64,000 bases of DNA from contig NC_092672.1 of the NCBI RefSeq assembly GCF_964355755.1, positions 2,852,001 to 2,916,000 on the forward strand. Reading direction: 5' to 3'. This DNA comes from Antedon mediterranea. Its lineage: Eukaryota > Echinodermata > Crinoidea > Comatulida > Antedonidae. Of this stretch, positions 1 through 11,788 are shown in pieces. The notes under the pieces were generated by a model. That model was not told where the DNA came from and did no database searches. It saw nothing but the letters and a program-made list of their open reading frames with translations. Both the position numbers and the translations under genes were made by a program. How positions within the stretch are numbered: position 1 is the first letter of the stretch; every line of letters begins with the position of its first letter.

Positions 1-175
1 CACTTTAGTCACTAACAACAACAAAATTGTTCAGAGGGACAATATATTTTTAACCGACCGATTATACATGCTTTTATTGGTTACCGCAAAATATATTAAA
101 ATGATTTTTTATAATTATTCATTTTCCTTTTTATGTCATTAGTATGAAATGATTTTACCTCTTTAATTAATACAG

Positions 176-678
176 GATTATGAGACAAGTTGGTGTCAAC
201 ACAGCGGTGCCTGTATACGTTGTTGGGATATATTGCGATAAAAAGTTACTTGGATGGGGTACGTAGTTTGTGTTTTGTCACCCAATGATGACGATTCTCT
301 ATCAGGAGTGCATTCCTGAATAAGAGTGTCCCCTGAATAAGAGTGTCTCCTTAATAGTAGTCTCCCTTGAATAGGAGTGTCCCCTTAATAAGAGTGTCCT
401 CTGAATAGTAGTCTCCCCTGAATATGGTTGGAGAGTCTCTACTCTATCTCAAATCATCTTCATCACTAGTAACTGATTTTTTTTTTTACATTACAGCGGC
501 AGGAGAATCTGTTTTAGTCGCTGAAGACGAAGCTTCCAGAGTTGTGTTGCGTAAAATGTTTAGGATAAGCGAAGGAAGTCCGCCCCTACCGTTAGATACC
601 AACAAACATCCGCAGATTAACTCAACAGTTGTACAACATTTACAGATTTCACAGCGAGCACAGATTGCTGCGTCATGA
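176..678 (+). CDS. mrpl44: Mitochondrial large ribosomal subunit protein mL44 (MRPL44), C-terminal two exons
   Basis: Two exons are visible, 176-258 (after a TACAG acceptor, ending at a GTACGT donor) and 497-678 (after TTACAG, ending in TGA at 676-678). The split codon is in phase 1 and joins cleanly. The joined frame contains VYVVGIYCDKKLLGW followed by GESVLVAEDEASRVVLRKM. From memory this matches the C-terminal part of MRPL44, where the double-stranded-RNA-binding-like domain ends with a KLLG..GE(S/T)VLVAE(D/E)EA.R.ALRK signature. MRPL44 is an RNase III-fold/dsRBD component of the mitochondrial large ribosomal subunit, needed for its assembly and for mitochondrial translation. The RNase III-like part must lie left of the window. 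The tail after the domain (about 35 residues) is unremarkable. The gene ends about 1.2 kb before the next start on the same strand. The family call is firm; the partial state is due only to the window edge. Confidence 0.85.
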
Positions 679-774
679 TCAATGTATTTTTGGACTTTTA
701 AATGCTGGAGTGCTCAAGTTAATGAGTAATGTTATAAGACGACCTCTTAAATATAACAAAAGGATCGATATGTA

Positions 775-907
775 GTGGAGCTGTAGCTTGGTAGTTAACA
801 TGATTGCCTTCCGATACCAAGGTTCAGGGTTCAATCCTGACCTAGTGCCAGGGCTGTAATTCTTTCAACTCTGGAGACCCACTTGATAGTTTGATTTAGT
901 TCGCTTT
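775..907 (+). mobile_element. tRNA-derived SINE head
   Basis: The stretch contains an A-box-like TGTAGCTTGGTAG (782-794) and a B-box-like GGGTTCAATCC (827-837), spaced as in a Pol III tRNA promoter. A second copy of the same head (CTTCC....CCAAGGT..GGGTTCAATCCTGACCTAGTGCC) is found inverted near 49.6 kb. No cloverleaf with paired acceptor ends can be drawn, so this is a SINE head rather than a working tRNA gene. The 3' limit is uncertain. Confidence 0.55.
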
Positions 908-1904
908 TGGGAATCCTGTCTCTCTCTATTGTTTTTAATTTTTTTGTTATAATTATGTGAGACGAAATAAATGAAACGAAATGAACTCCACTCCACTTGA
1001 AGATTTGCTCGCTGTTGAATGCATATGAAATTAAAAATATGTAGGCAATATTTTGCATTGTGCTAAAAAAAAACAGCCACAGCATCCATTATGCACCACT
1101 TAACATCCCATAATAAACTCTCCGAAGCTACAGAAAAAATGTCTGCTTTCTGTAAAGTTTGATCTTTTTAGAATACAATTAAAAGAGTAGAATCAGAATC
1201 AGTGGGATAGTACCTGGTTTTTTTTTTAATGCTGGAACAATAATATTATATTAAAGTTTATATACTAATGATAGAGGGCAGCATATGATATTTTAAAATG
1301 TTAAAACAAACTATTACGTCAACAAGTCGAGTGGCGTTTTTGTAAGAAATATTTCTTGTTGCTGGAACATAAATAAAAGTTTACTTATATACTAATGATA
1401 GAGGGCAGCATAATACATTTAACAGGTTTTAAAATCTGAATACAATGTGATAGTTTGACTCGTTTAAATGAAATCAGTGATGATTTTACTGTCTGGAATC
1501 CTTGCCAGATTTCTTGTCTGCATTTTTATATATTGATGTTTCAAAAAATTGAGTTTACTTACTTTACATATGATTGAAACTTTACAAGAGGTTTTTAAAA
1601 CATTGCATATTTTCTTTTTTAGTAATAAATTACTTTACTTAAAATTTAAAGAATTTAAATTATTGCTGTGTAGAAGTTATTCATAGAAATCATATAAAAG
1701 AAACGGTCTGTTTTTACATAATTTCTTATATAATTCCAACGTCGTCATATCAGAAATTGCGTAAAGGGCGTTTCTTAACGATAAATGCGTGAACCGCGTT
1801 CCATACTATCTCATAAAAGAAAGAGGGAAATTCCATTTCTAATTTCATTTTGGTCGTTTCCAGTAATTTCCTACGATTTAAAAAGCTGGTTTCTTGTTGT
1901 AGCC
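908..1904. other. Intergenic stretch before the first FN3-like gene
   Basis: AT-rich DNA with no convincing exon. It contains a short direct repeat (TATACTAATGATAGAGGGCAGCATA at about 1261 and 1388, 25 bp, given here in two parts: TATACTAATGATAGAGG and GCAGCATA). The promoter and 5' UTR of the downstream gene must lie near the right end, but no TATA box or initiator is convincing. Confidence 0.5.
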
Positions 1905-4453
1905 ATGTCGATACAAAACAGCAAATACGTTTTCTCTGTATATTTTTGTTTATTGTATTTACTAGTAGGCATACAACAAGGATCTGCAGGTGAGTAGGCC
2001 TAGGCTGTCCTTATTATTTATTTTAAATGATGATGTAGGCTAGATGTATTGTACTAATTGTAGGCCTAGGCTAGTCTTAGTAGCTAGGCCTATTACTCAG
2101 CAGGCGGCAGGCCTAGCCCAGCCCATATTACGTTTGTAGATTTACGAATAGAGAAATGATGTCAACACAGTTATGATTGGTTGGTTAAAATGCCTACGTA
2201 AAATATTATAGTGATATTAAATAATAATATCTCTGGTAAAAGGAACTAGGCCTAGGCCTACTAGTACTAGGCCTATAATAGGCCTATATATTAGAGGCCC
2301 TAGTCTATAGGCCTATAAAAGGCTATTAATTAATTAAGTATTATGCTAGTCGAATGGCTCTTGAGAAAAAACCATAAAATTAAAAACACTAAGAATTTAT
2401 TAGTTAGGCCTAACTAGATAGATAGTAGGCTAGGCCTATTAAGTTTTATATTAATATATTAGTATTAGCTGTAACTAGGTCCAAGGACAAAAGGTACTAC
2501 TGGCTAGATATAGGCCTACCCCCATAACGTGTCCATTTTTATTAGTGACTGTTGGGTTGAAAAATACTTTTCAGTGTGGCTCAAAAAGTCATACTAAAAG
2601 CCATATTGAAGAAAGTGTTTTAAAAAAACTACATCGCACGAGACTAAGTAATTTTTTTAATAAAATTTCTATGTAAATTCAGGATCAGATATTACATATT
2701 CTGTAACAGCTTCAAGCATTGACATTCAGTTGAACGGCAATGTGACGGCATCCTTAAGTGAGGTAAGTTGCGTCACTTTATTATTAAATTATGCGTATAT
2801 CTATAAATTATGCGTATATCTATAACTTAATATAAATTGTATTAATCTCATTCTTGTGCACATAAAAATAACATAATAATAATAATATAGAAGATTTCTA
2901 TAGCACATACCATGCAAGAGTGTTCAAGGCGTGTTAAAAAAAATAAATATAAAATATTAATTGTTCTCAGATTATGTACACTACTAACGAGTCACCTGTC
3001 ATCACCATATTGCGTTTCCCTGATGAAACATATTCGTCGTACAAGATTAATGACTTGGAAAGCAATGTAGAGTACACGTTTAACATCATAAAGCGGATAC
3101 AAGGTCAAGATTCCCCTAAAACAGTTCTTACACTAACTACAAATGCGGAAGGATCAACAAATGATAACTCAGATGGCGTAAGTAAAGGTAGGTGTGGCTA
3201 GATTGTGTTGTGGCTTGGTGGTTATGATGCTTGGCTACCACTCCAAGGGTCATGGGTTCAAGTCCTGTCACATGTACTCCACTCCCAAAGACTTTATAAG
3301 ACTTTGTTTATGTAGAGCATCTTGTGTATATGTTTGTCTTGTGAACCTAGGGTCCCTAATGATCAGCAATTACTGGATGGATCACCCTCATTAAATATGG
3401 TAAGAAAAAAAAAAAAGTAAATATGGGTTCCTACCCACCATAGGTACCGATATTAGTACCCATACAACCAAACTTACCCAGGTTTCTACCTTTGGTGGGT
3501 AGTAACCAATTTACCCAGGTAAATACCTTGAACAGTCTTTTAATTCGTGATTCATAATCATATCCATAGAGTAATAACATAGTATTTGAGAAAAGAAATT
3601 ACACAAAAGCTGTTTAATACTACTGTAATAGTATTATTTTTAAAAACTCTACTCTGCTTTATACATTTATTGGTCTATTATTGATTATTATTATTGATTA
3701 TTATTATTGATTATTAATGTTCAATAACTCACTGTACTGGTTTTTTCTCCTTTTTTTAGCGTTTCGTGGTGCAACAATTGCCCTAAGTGTGTTTTTAGTT
3801 ATAGCACTCATTGCTATAGTAGTCATGGAATGGAAGCTGTCCAAGATGTAAGGTACTTCTATAATTATTATGTAACTATGTAGATTCTTGTCATTTGGAT
3901 GATTGTGGATCATATGACATTCAATAAATACTCCATTGAACCTACATCAAGAGTGCAATTTTTTGTTATATGCATGTGAAAATATGTATTTTGAGGGTTC
4001 AGGCACGTTATATACAGTGAACCCTTCAACCAAATGTCAGACATCTATTTATATAAAACATCGATTTTTATCTGTAAAACTAATATATACTAAAACATTT
4101 TTATTTGGTGAAATGTTTTATTTTTACCCTATGAAAATATTTGTACCATTGTACTCATAAACATTCATTATTTGTACTGTATAACATCTCACTGAATTTT
4201 CCAATGTACTGCTCATGTCAAAGTGCATTTTCACTAAATTATGATGTAGGCCAATAGTGTGTACTTTGTTTGTTATCCTTTTATCACAGAATAAGTATAA
4301 ACTTTTTTTTTTTTCAGTTCAAATTCAACAAAGGATGCCGCAAAATCCGCCACAAAGTTGTCAAATGAAAGAGATGACAATGAAGCATCCAAAGAGACGG
4401 ACAAGTTGAAAAAAGCATTTGAGATGAAGATATCCCCAAATGATGCAACTTAA
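1905..4453 (+). CDS. Small single-pass membrane protein with FN3-like ectodomain, paralog A
   Basis: Five exons: 1905-1989, 2683-2762, 2971-3187, 3760-3847, 4318-4453. All have GT-AG borders, and intron phases are 1, 0, 1, 2. The product is about 201 residues. It has a signal peptide (residues 1-28, hydrophobic VFSVYFCLLYLLVG), one beta-rich domain of about 90 residues resembling fibronectin type III (YKINDLESNVEYTFNI is the typical E-F strand region), a transmembrane helix (TIALSVFLVIALIAIVVM) and a Lys/Asp-rich cytoplasmic tail of about 45 residues. NVT and NES are possible N-glycosylation sites. A second gene with the same exon lengths (80 and 217 nt), phases and sequence lies 4 kb downstream on the same strand, so the model is supported by paralogy. 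I do not recognise the family; adhesion or receptor function is only inference. A SINE begins within a few bases of the exon 3 donor. Confidence 0.75.
2020..2520. repeat. AGGCCT-rich intronic tract
   Basis: Intron 1 of paralog A is packed with the palindrome AGGCCT, usually as TAGGCCTA, often adjacent to CTAG. Single copies of the same word occur throughout the window, but nowhere else this densely. No ORF or fixed period is apparent. Confidence 0.5.
3189..3419 (+). mobile_element. tRNA-derived SINE with A-rich tail, just inside intron 3 of paralog A
   Basis: The head contains an A-box-like GTGGCTTGGTGGTTA and a B-box-like GGGTTCAAGTCC (3253-3264). The body ends with CCCTAATGATCAG....GGATCACCCTCATTAAATATGGTAA and an A-run at 3403-3417. 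The 3' part recurs at 18.7 kb (+) and 20.16-20.21 kb (-). It starts essentially at the splice donor of exon 3 (3188). Confidence 0.6.
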
Positions 4454-5718
4454 TCCTAATTAAAGATGTATTGTCCCCCTGAAAAACTCTGAACACAATT
4501 TTGTTGAGTATGCCATTTTAATGTAACATAACAGTTATCTACTTCAATTAGCAAAAATTGGTCAAATTGGCTGCCAGCCAATGAGTTTTTGGTTGAATTT
4601 AACCATTTATTTTGTCATTTTATAAGTGAAAACATTTTTTTTTTCAGTTTTTTTTCTACTGAAGTGATTAACTACAAAATAACATATTAAAAGTGGTCTG
4701 ATTTAATTAATCTTCATTTTTAATGTTTTTGGGGGACAATATATCTTTAAGCCTACTAAAATGTACAAATGGCTTGAGCAACATGTTTTGGTATTAACTC
4801 TGGTTTTCAATAGAAATCATGTAACATAATCGCTTGCTGATTTCGTTGCCTTTGAGTTTTATATAATATATATTAATCATGATTTTGAATTATTTATACT
4901 GTTGACCTAATGTAAATTTATACTGTTATCCAATTGTTTTTTAGTTTTATTTACTATGTATAAGTTTTTTTTTTCTGTCAGACATTTTGTAATGTGTAAA
5001 GTGTATTTACTACTGACCTATTGTATCTGTATATTGATTGAATTGTTATACAAATGTTTTTTTTAAAGTATTTCATCAAGTGTACAATTACTACTGTACA
5101 TTGTATTAGGTTTTTTTTTTTTTTGTTCAATGTAAGTAAATTATGTAAGTTTAATCATCATTTACCTTTTATATGTTGTTGTGTATATTTGTATGGACGC
5201 ACCACTGAAAGGTGTGTACCACTGATTCGAAAGTGAGTACCAAGTCTTTAAGCTGGACACAAAATAGCTTAATATCTTTTTTGACACAATATAACAAAGA
5301 TAACACAAAATTCATATGACTATAACACATTATGTTATATAGATGTAAATACTTATAGCTTATCAAAAATACTGTAACAAACGGATTGGTCTGTTATAAA
5401 TGGTGCCAAATTATTTATTTGTTTTTTTATAATAAGTCTAAAGCTAGACATAAAATAGCTTAGTTTTTTAAAGGTTATTCGCGATACTAGCAAAGTATAG
5501 TACCATTTATTTTTTTATCACCAGAATAATTATGTATATACCGTATTTCTTGTACAAGAATATTTCTATAAGTTTAATCTAAATCATAGTGAATGGTATT
5601 TGACTCAATGCAGGTGCTTTGTAAAATGTGAATAGCATCTACAACAAAAATTCACTGTTTCAAAGCTTTTCAATTACAGCAAAATATATGTTGTAATGTT
5701 TGCATAGTCAACAAAATG

Positions 5719-5724
5719 AATAAA
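5719..5724 (+). promoter_or_regulatory. Candidate polyadenylation signal of paralog A
   Basis: AATAAA about 1.27 kb after the stop codon of paralog A, followed by GT-rich sequence (GGTTTGTGG). It lies immediately before the 42-bp minisatellite. The long 3' UTR this implies is inference. Confidence 0.4.
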
Positions 5725-5756
5725 GGTTTGTGGTACATCATGTGTTTTTTGAAAAA

Positions 5757-7120
5757 ATAAGAAAGTTGAGAATACTGTATCTCTCAGATTCTGAGGAAAT
5801 CAGAAAGTTGAGAATACTGTATCTCTCAGATTCTGAGGAAATCAGAAAGTTGAGAATACTGTATCTCTCAGATTCTGAGGAAATCAGAAAGTTGAGAATA
5901 CTGTATATCTCAGATTCTGAGGAAATCAGAAAGTTGAGAATACTGTATATCTCAGATTCTGAGGAAATAAGAAAGTTGAGAATACTGTATCTCTCAGATT
6001 CTGAGGAAATCAGAAAGTTGAGAATACTGTATCTCTCAGATTCTGAGGAAATAAGAAAGTTGAGAATACTGTATCTCTCAGATTCTGAGGAAATCAGAAA
6101 GTTGAGAATACTGTATCTCTCAGATTCTGAGGAAATAAGAAAGTTGAGAATACTGTATCTCTCAGATTCTGAGGAAATAAGAAAGTTGAGAATACTGTAT
6201 CTCTCAGATTCTGAGGAAATAAGAAAGTTGAGAATACTGTATCTCTCAGATTCTGAGGAAATAAGAAAGTTGAGAATACTGTATCTCTCAGATTCTGAGG
6301 AAATCAGAAAGTTGAGAATACTGTATATCTCAGATTCTGAGGAAATAAGAAAGTTGAGAATACTGTATCTCTCAGATTCTGAGGAAATAAGAAAGTTGAG
6401 AATACTGTATCTCTCAGATTCTGAGGAAATAAGAAAGTTGAGAATACTGTATCTCTCAGATTCTGAGGAAATCAGAAAGTTGAGAATACTGTATCTCTCA
6501 GATTCTGAGGAAATAAGAAAGTTGAGAATACTGTATCTCTCAGATTCTGAGGAAATAAGAAAGTTGAGAATACTGTATCTCTCAGATTCTGAGGAAATCA
6601 GAAAGTTGAGAATACTGTATCTCTCAGATTCTGAGGAAATAAGAAAGTTGAGAATACTGTATCTCTCAGATTCTGAGGAAATAAGAAAGTTGAGAATACT
6701 GTATCTCTCAGATTCTGAGGAAATAAGAAAGTTGAGAATACTGTATCTCTCAGATTCTGAGGAAATAAGAAAGTTGAGAATACTGTATCTCTCAGATTCT
6801 GAGGAAATCAGAAAGTTGAGAATACTGTATCTCTCAGATTCTGAGGAAACAAGAAAGTTGAGAATACTGTATATCTCTCAGATTCTGAGGAAATCAGAAA
6901 GTTGAGAATACTGTATCTCTCAGATTCTGAGGAAATCAGAAAGTTGAGAATACTGTATCTCTCAGATTCTGAGGAAATCAGAAAGTTGAGAATACTGTAT
7001 CTCTCAGATTCTGAGGAAATCAGAAAGTTGAGAATACTGTATCTCTCAGATTCTGAGGAAATCAGAAAGTTGAGAATACTGTATCTCTCAGATTCTGAGG
7101 AAATCAGAAAGTTGAGAATA
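5757..7120. repeat. 42-bp minisatellite, about 32 copies
   Basis: Near-perfect head-to-tail units of 42 bp beginning AAGTTGAGAATACTGTATCT. Each unit contains two odd-centred palindromes, ATAC-T-GTAT and CTCAGA-T-TCTGAG. Because 42 is a multiple of three and one frame lacks stops, the array reads as a 14-residue repeat (EEIRKLRILYLSDS) over 391 codons. A two-base insertion near 6871 breaks that frame, and a second open stretch continues to 7129. Variants are limited to AATCAG/AATAAG and TATCTC/TATATC, which suggests recent homogenisation. It is probably non-coding: it has no homologous flanks, no splice context, and lies after the paralog A polyadenylation signal. Confidence 0.9.
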
Positions 7121-8440
7121 TCCCTTTAGAATTCTGGGATTGAGGAAATGTTCTTACCAAAATTTACCATCATCTTTATCTTGGAGATCTAGAGCTTTTT
7201 TGTTATCAGGCTTTACTCTGTCCCATGAATTTTCTAAAAAGAGTGCTCTATAAAATAACATACTAAAATGTATATAACAGAAAGTAGAGGAGTGTAATAT
7301 CCAGTCCTTAGATCTCTTCTGACTAGTTTGATAGTGTAGACAGAGCTCAGGTACAAGCATACATTTTAAATATATTATCTGGTTAATTGTACATAAATCA
7401 AATATTTGTAACAGAAATCAATGACGAAAAAACAAGAATTTCCCTTAAAATGGTCAAATACAAAATTTGGCAAAATTTTGCTATAAAAACCAGGAAGACT
7501 TTTTTTTCAGAAGTTAATTAATGTAATAACATGTCTGGTGACTTCCTAGAAGGTGAAATAAGATGGTGGATAATTTTTGCTATAGCATGAAAATAAAACA
7601 CTGAAGTTGAATAAAAATACCAAAACGTAAAATTGAAGTTATATTTTTACCACACCGTTTATTTTTCATAGTTTTTTTAGAAATGCCTCTCTATTTACAA
7701 CATTTGTGTACAAAAGAATAGAGATTATAGGCCTACTGTGTAATTAGAACTATCCCCCACTAATAATAAAGTGCTTATTTTCAACAAGCTCCTGTAATAC
7801 AAATAAAATCCCAAAAATTATGAAACATAGGGGAAACTATAGATCGGTAATTATTGGAGTGTATAATCAATAGACATTTTTTTTCCCGCATCTGACCTTT
7901 AGCGAACACTTTCAACATTGGGAAAATAAATATGATTCGTCCCGAAAATCTTCCCCTTATTATCATAGCTAATCCGGTAAAGATATACGCCTCTTACTCA
8001 TTGTATTATTATTGTAAATTCCGGGTTTACGTTTGTTTCTATAAAAATATAAATACAATGAGTGGGTTTATGAGTCCTTATTGTCTATAATGTTGTTCTA
8101 TATACAAAGCAGCATTTCACACCACTGAATCGATGTTTTCTGAAACGTAATAATTCGTTGCATACACGTCCACAAACCAGAACTGGGTTTTGTATTAAAT
8201 TTTCAAGTTCACCGCCGCCAACGTGTTTTTAATAATCATCAATAGTCGTCTGCTTAGAAATCACAACCCGGATGTAAAGATCGCTGAAGAAGGAAATCAT
8301 TAAACTAGAGTAGATATTGGAATAGATTCCATAAAATCACAAGGCTAAATAAAAGCTGATAACTCGGTGAAAAGCTACATTTTAACCAACCGAGCCTTTA
8401 GTTTCTGATATTGTCATTCCCCAGTTAGTATGTTGTGGTC
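7121..8440. other. Intergenic region between minisatellite and paralog B
   Basis: AT-rich DNA with a fragment of MITE family I at 7321-7348 (GTTTGATAGTGTAGACAGAG) and no supported exon. The promoter and 5' UTR of paralog B should lie in the last few hundred bases; CpG-containing sequence from about 8100 to 8440 fits this, but no core promoter element is clear. Confidence 0.4.
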
Positions 8441-11234
8441 ATGGCGACGCAGAAGTATCAGTGTATCTTTGTATTGTCATTATTTTATTTATTCAAGGGA
8501 TCTTACGGTGAGTCGAGTTTTACTGAAATCTAGTTATTTCTAATTTACAATAGAAAAGGCATGTATAATAATTAGTTAGCCGTCCAGCATAGTTATCGAT
8601 TTTGTGTAAATGTAGATCAGTATATAGGCAATGTAAACAAAATATTCAACGCCGCCGCCGATGGTAGGCCGAAACTAAGTGGTTTTTGTAGAAAATATAA
8701 TTTTTTTTCTTGTTTTAAACACACCGAATTACTCTTAAAGTTGTTTTGTTTATAGAAAACCATTATCGCAAGGACCTAAATCCACTTGAATGTCTACAGT
8801 AAGTAGGCCTAGTAGGCGCGGCATACTTAAACATTTGCGGGTCCGTAATCTCTAAATTCCTCTTAACGTCACTAAATATTAATTAGTCATATTTTACAGC
8901 TTCAATTATTTTGTAAAAGTTCTTATACAGTTACACAAAGTCATATAAATGAAGTTATGAACTAATGATTTAGGCGCGCATACACGCGCATACACACGCA
9001 TTTACATCAAGCTCTACAAGTTTATCAAACTAGTTTGGCAACAAAAGTTTGATGTGTCCAAATATGGTATTGATATGCCCAAATGTGGTAGTGATATGGA
9101 CATCATCATGTCCACATAGGTACATCACATTTATTGTCACATAAAGTTTGATAGTGTAGACAAGGCTTTATTCATTTTTCTTCTTTTTCTTTTTAGGAGT
9201 GTCAGATATTACCTATTCTGTAATGTCAACAAGCATTGGTTTTCTTTTAAGAAATGATCAAGCGTCGTTAGTGGAGGTATGGCTACTTTCATGGTTCATG
9301 TATTGACTCTATTAAAGTTGATAACGGCATTATATATTACTACTACTAGGAATGTGCTATTACTGCCATTTGCTTTCTCGAACCATGCTGTAACTTTATG
9401 TTTGAACAATGTGAAAGATTAAAAACCATAATGATATGCCTGTAAATAAAAGTAAAGTTTATAAACAAATATTTGGTTTTGGTCATTATGATAATATCAT
9501 TTCTAGACTTCAAGTCTGTATTTATCGTCTTTCTGTATGTTTTTTGTCTGGAAAGTAACAGCTCAAGTAGTATATGTATGAAACGCCATATATGCCAAAC
9601 ATTTATCTTTTTACTTATATTTTTAAGTCAAAACTCCGTCTGGGACCCAGACTAATCATTGTCATGATTTCTTCCAGATAACATACAGTGTTGACGCGTC
9701 GTCATCCGTCATCCTTATATTGCGTTTTCCTGTTGAAACATATTCAACATACACGATTAACAATCTGAAAGCGAATACACCCTACACGTTTAACATTACA
9801 ATGCGTGTACAAGGTGATGACGTAAACGAATCGGCCATTCGCCTAACTACTCTTGAATATGGTTCGGTAGACGATGACGAACGAGTACATGCAGGTACTG
9901 TAGTTTTGGTTGTCTGTGACGCTATAGAGGGCGCTACTTTGTTTTTGTTTGGCAGACAAATGTTTGTTGGTGACGATATAGAGGGCGCATTTGAAACTTG
10001 AAACTTATTGTGTGTAGATATATATTACATTATGTAATATGTAATTAATTTGTCTCTTGTGACCCACAGTCGGTTATGCTTCAAAGCCCAGAATGGTATT
10101 AAAGTCCTTATTTGACCAATACTTGTCCAATTTCCCTTCAAAAACGTTTACAGATGTTGCGTTTACTTAGTCATATGGCAATGTGTTCCAGTGATTCGGC
10201 ACTTCTATTTAAAACGTCAACTTAAAACTTTTTAATTAATTACTAAGTATTGTTAGGCTCTCTATTCTTTGTAGAGGGCCATATAAAAACTTGTATAGAA
10301 TAGTGATTAATTATTCTCAAGCTAAAAAAGTCTCAGTTACAAGCCCTTCTTCATTTGTCAGACATATTGTTTGTGTTAATATGCAATTTATTGTTTTCAT
10401 TTTCACTCACTGAGCATGGTTTGATATATGTATTCACTCATCATCCATCGTTTTTTTTTTGTTTTTTTTCTAGTATATCTTTACCTAACGATCGTCATAG
10501 GTACGATGTTTGGTATCTCACTCATCATCCTTTTTATCATGACATACACCGGATGCTGCTGCACACGGTATGTTTAATGTTTATGTTTAATCGTCGGTTA
10601 ATGGTATTGTAAATAGGACTGGCTATACGTCCAGCTGCTGTACGTATAACTATCTTTATCCTCGTCCATTGTAAATAGCCACATATAAATATCAGATCTC
10701 TAGTTAGTTTACCCCAGCTCATAAAGTGTTATCTATCTGCAATAAAGATAGGTCTAATTAATAAGACGTTGGTTCCTACTTGAGTAACGCAAGCACCCTA
10801 AACGCGACACAAGTATTTTGACCAATCATGGCGACACGATGGATCATCCGAAGTGTCTCTTGTGATTGGTGTTGTTGTGCCAATACGTCGATACGTCACC
10901 AACCAGCTTTCTACTAATAGCGAAAACGCGCGAATAGAAAAACCGGCAGCATGCGTATTTGTGATTTGGAAGATCGAAACACGAATACGCATGTGTATAG
11001 GCTGACGCTTTATATTTGCGCGAACAAATTCGATTAGTGGAAAATAAGATTAATTTGCATTTAACATTTTCTTTCAGCCAAAAGCCAAGGGCGCACAATG
11101 CAAAGTCGAGTAAATCAAGTATTGTACAACGAATGAGGAAACGGCAGAGGGATCGAGACAGACAACTTGATAATGTTCCAAGTGAAGATATCACCAATTA
11201 TACAAACAGTATTCCAGGATGGAACGCCAAATAA
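8441..11234 (+). CDS. Small single-pass membrane protein with FN3-like ectodomain, paralog B
   Basis: Five exons: 8441-8507, 9197-9276, 9678-9894, 10474-10567, 11078-11234. Intron phases are 1, 0, 1, 2, and exons 2 and 3 are exactly 80 and 217 nt, as in paralog A. The product is about 204 residues: signal peptide (MATQKY then CIFVLSLFYLFKGSYG), FN3-like domain (YTINNLKANTPYTFNITMRV), a transmembrane helix (LTIVIGTMFGISLIILFIM), then TGCCCTRR, which could be palmitoylated, and a very basic cytoplasmic tail (RMRKRQRDRDRQ). Ectodomain and exon structure are conserved with paralog A, but the cytoplasmic tails are unrelated, so the two may signal differently while binding similar partners. An AATAAA overlaps the stop codon (11230-11235). 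Function unknown; alternative exon use cannot be judged from sequence alone. Confidence 0.75.
9010..9167. mobile_element. MITE family I copy in intron 1 of paralog B
   Basis: Terminal inverted repeats related to AGCTCTGTCTACACTATCAA, with the family core (AATATGGTA..GATATG, CATCATCATGTCCA). Diverged left end. Confidence 0.7.
9564..9653 (-). mobile_element. Copy of the CAGACGGAG/GGCGTTTCAT repeat, intron 2 of paralog B
   Basis: Contains ATGAAACGCCATATATGCCA and ACTCCGTCTGGGACCCAGAC. The same sequence lies inverted at 11789-11876 and diverged at 32343-32425. Fragments sharing only the GGCGTTTCATA part occur near 24950, 28870 and 31280. Confidence 0.5.
10767..10908. mobile_element. Degenerate MITE family II-like sequence, intron 4 of paralog B
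   Basis: Starts GTTGGTTCCTAC, carries ACGCAAGCAC, TTGACCAATCA and TGTGATTGGTG in the family II order, and ends near CACCAACC. The match is weak compared with the other family II copies. Confidence 0.35.
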
Positions 11235-11788
11235 ATCTTAAACACGTCGTGTTTAGTTACAGTGTGAACAGCACTCATAGTTGTAGTTGGATGTGGAATA
11301 CAGTACTGTAGTAGTATAGAGAGATTATTAGAGGAATATTTAAGAGTTATGTGATAGCGTTCAGCAGACACTGCGTGATGTTTGCTAGGAAACGATGGGG
11401 TTTAACAATACTAATTTGGATCAAGAAGATACCTAAAGCTCAGCGCGCACACTATAGCTATCATATTAAACACGATAGATATTTTTCCTCAGCGGCACGC
11501 GTGGCCGATTCCTTACGAATTGTCTGGCGCACACATACTGTGAGCAAAGTGTGTTACTTGTGTCAGCAGTTGGGTCATCAGACGATAGAGCAGACCTAAC
11601 TTATAAACAATTGGTTCGCGCGCGCACGTACGTCCAAACGCGTAGTCTGTGTCCAATCTGATGGATACAAGCAAGCGCCTGCTCTGCTTCAAAAGACATG
11701 TAATGCAAGTTCAGCTGTGATTGCGGCACGCCTCTTCTAATCTATCAATTTTGAATTTATTAATTCATTACCTACACATCTTCCATCG
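11235..11788. other. Region downstream of paralog B
   Basis: No supported exon. CpG-richer than its surroundings (GGTTCGCGCGCGCACGTACG near 11612). It presumably contains the 3' UTR of paralog B. Confidence 0.35.

Noticed and set aside
5730-7129. Open frames of 391 and 75 codons as a repetitive protein gene
   Set aside because: The frame is a consequence of a 42-bp minisatellite without stops; no unique coding flanks, no splice signals, and a 2-base insertion breaks it.
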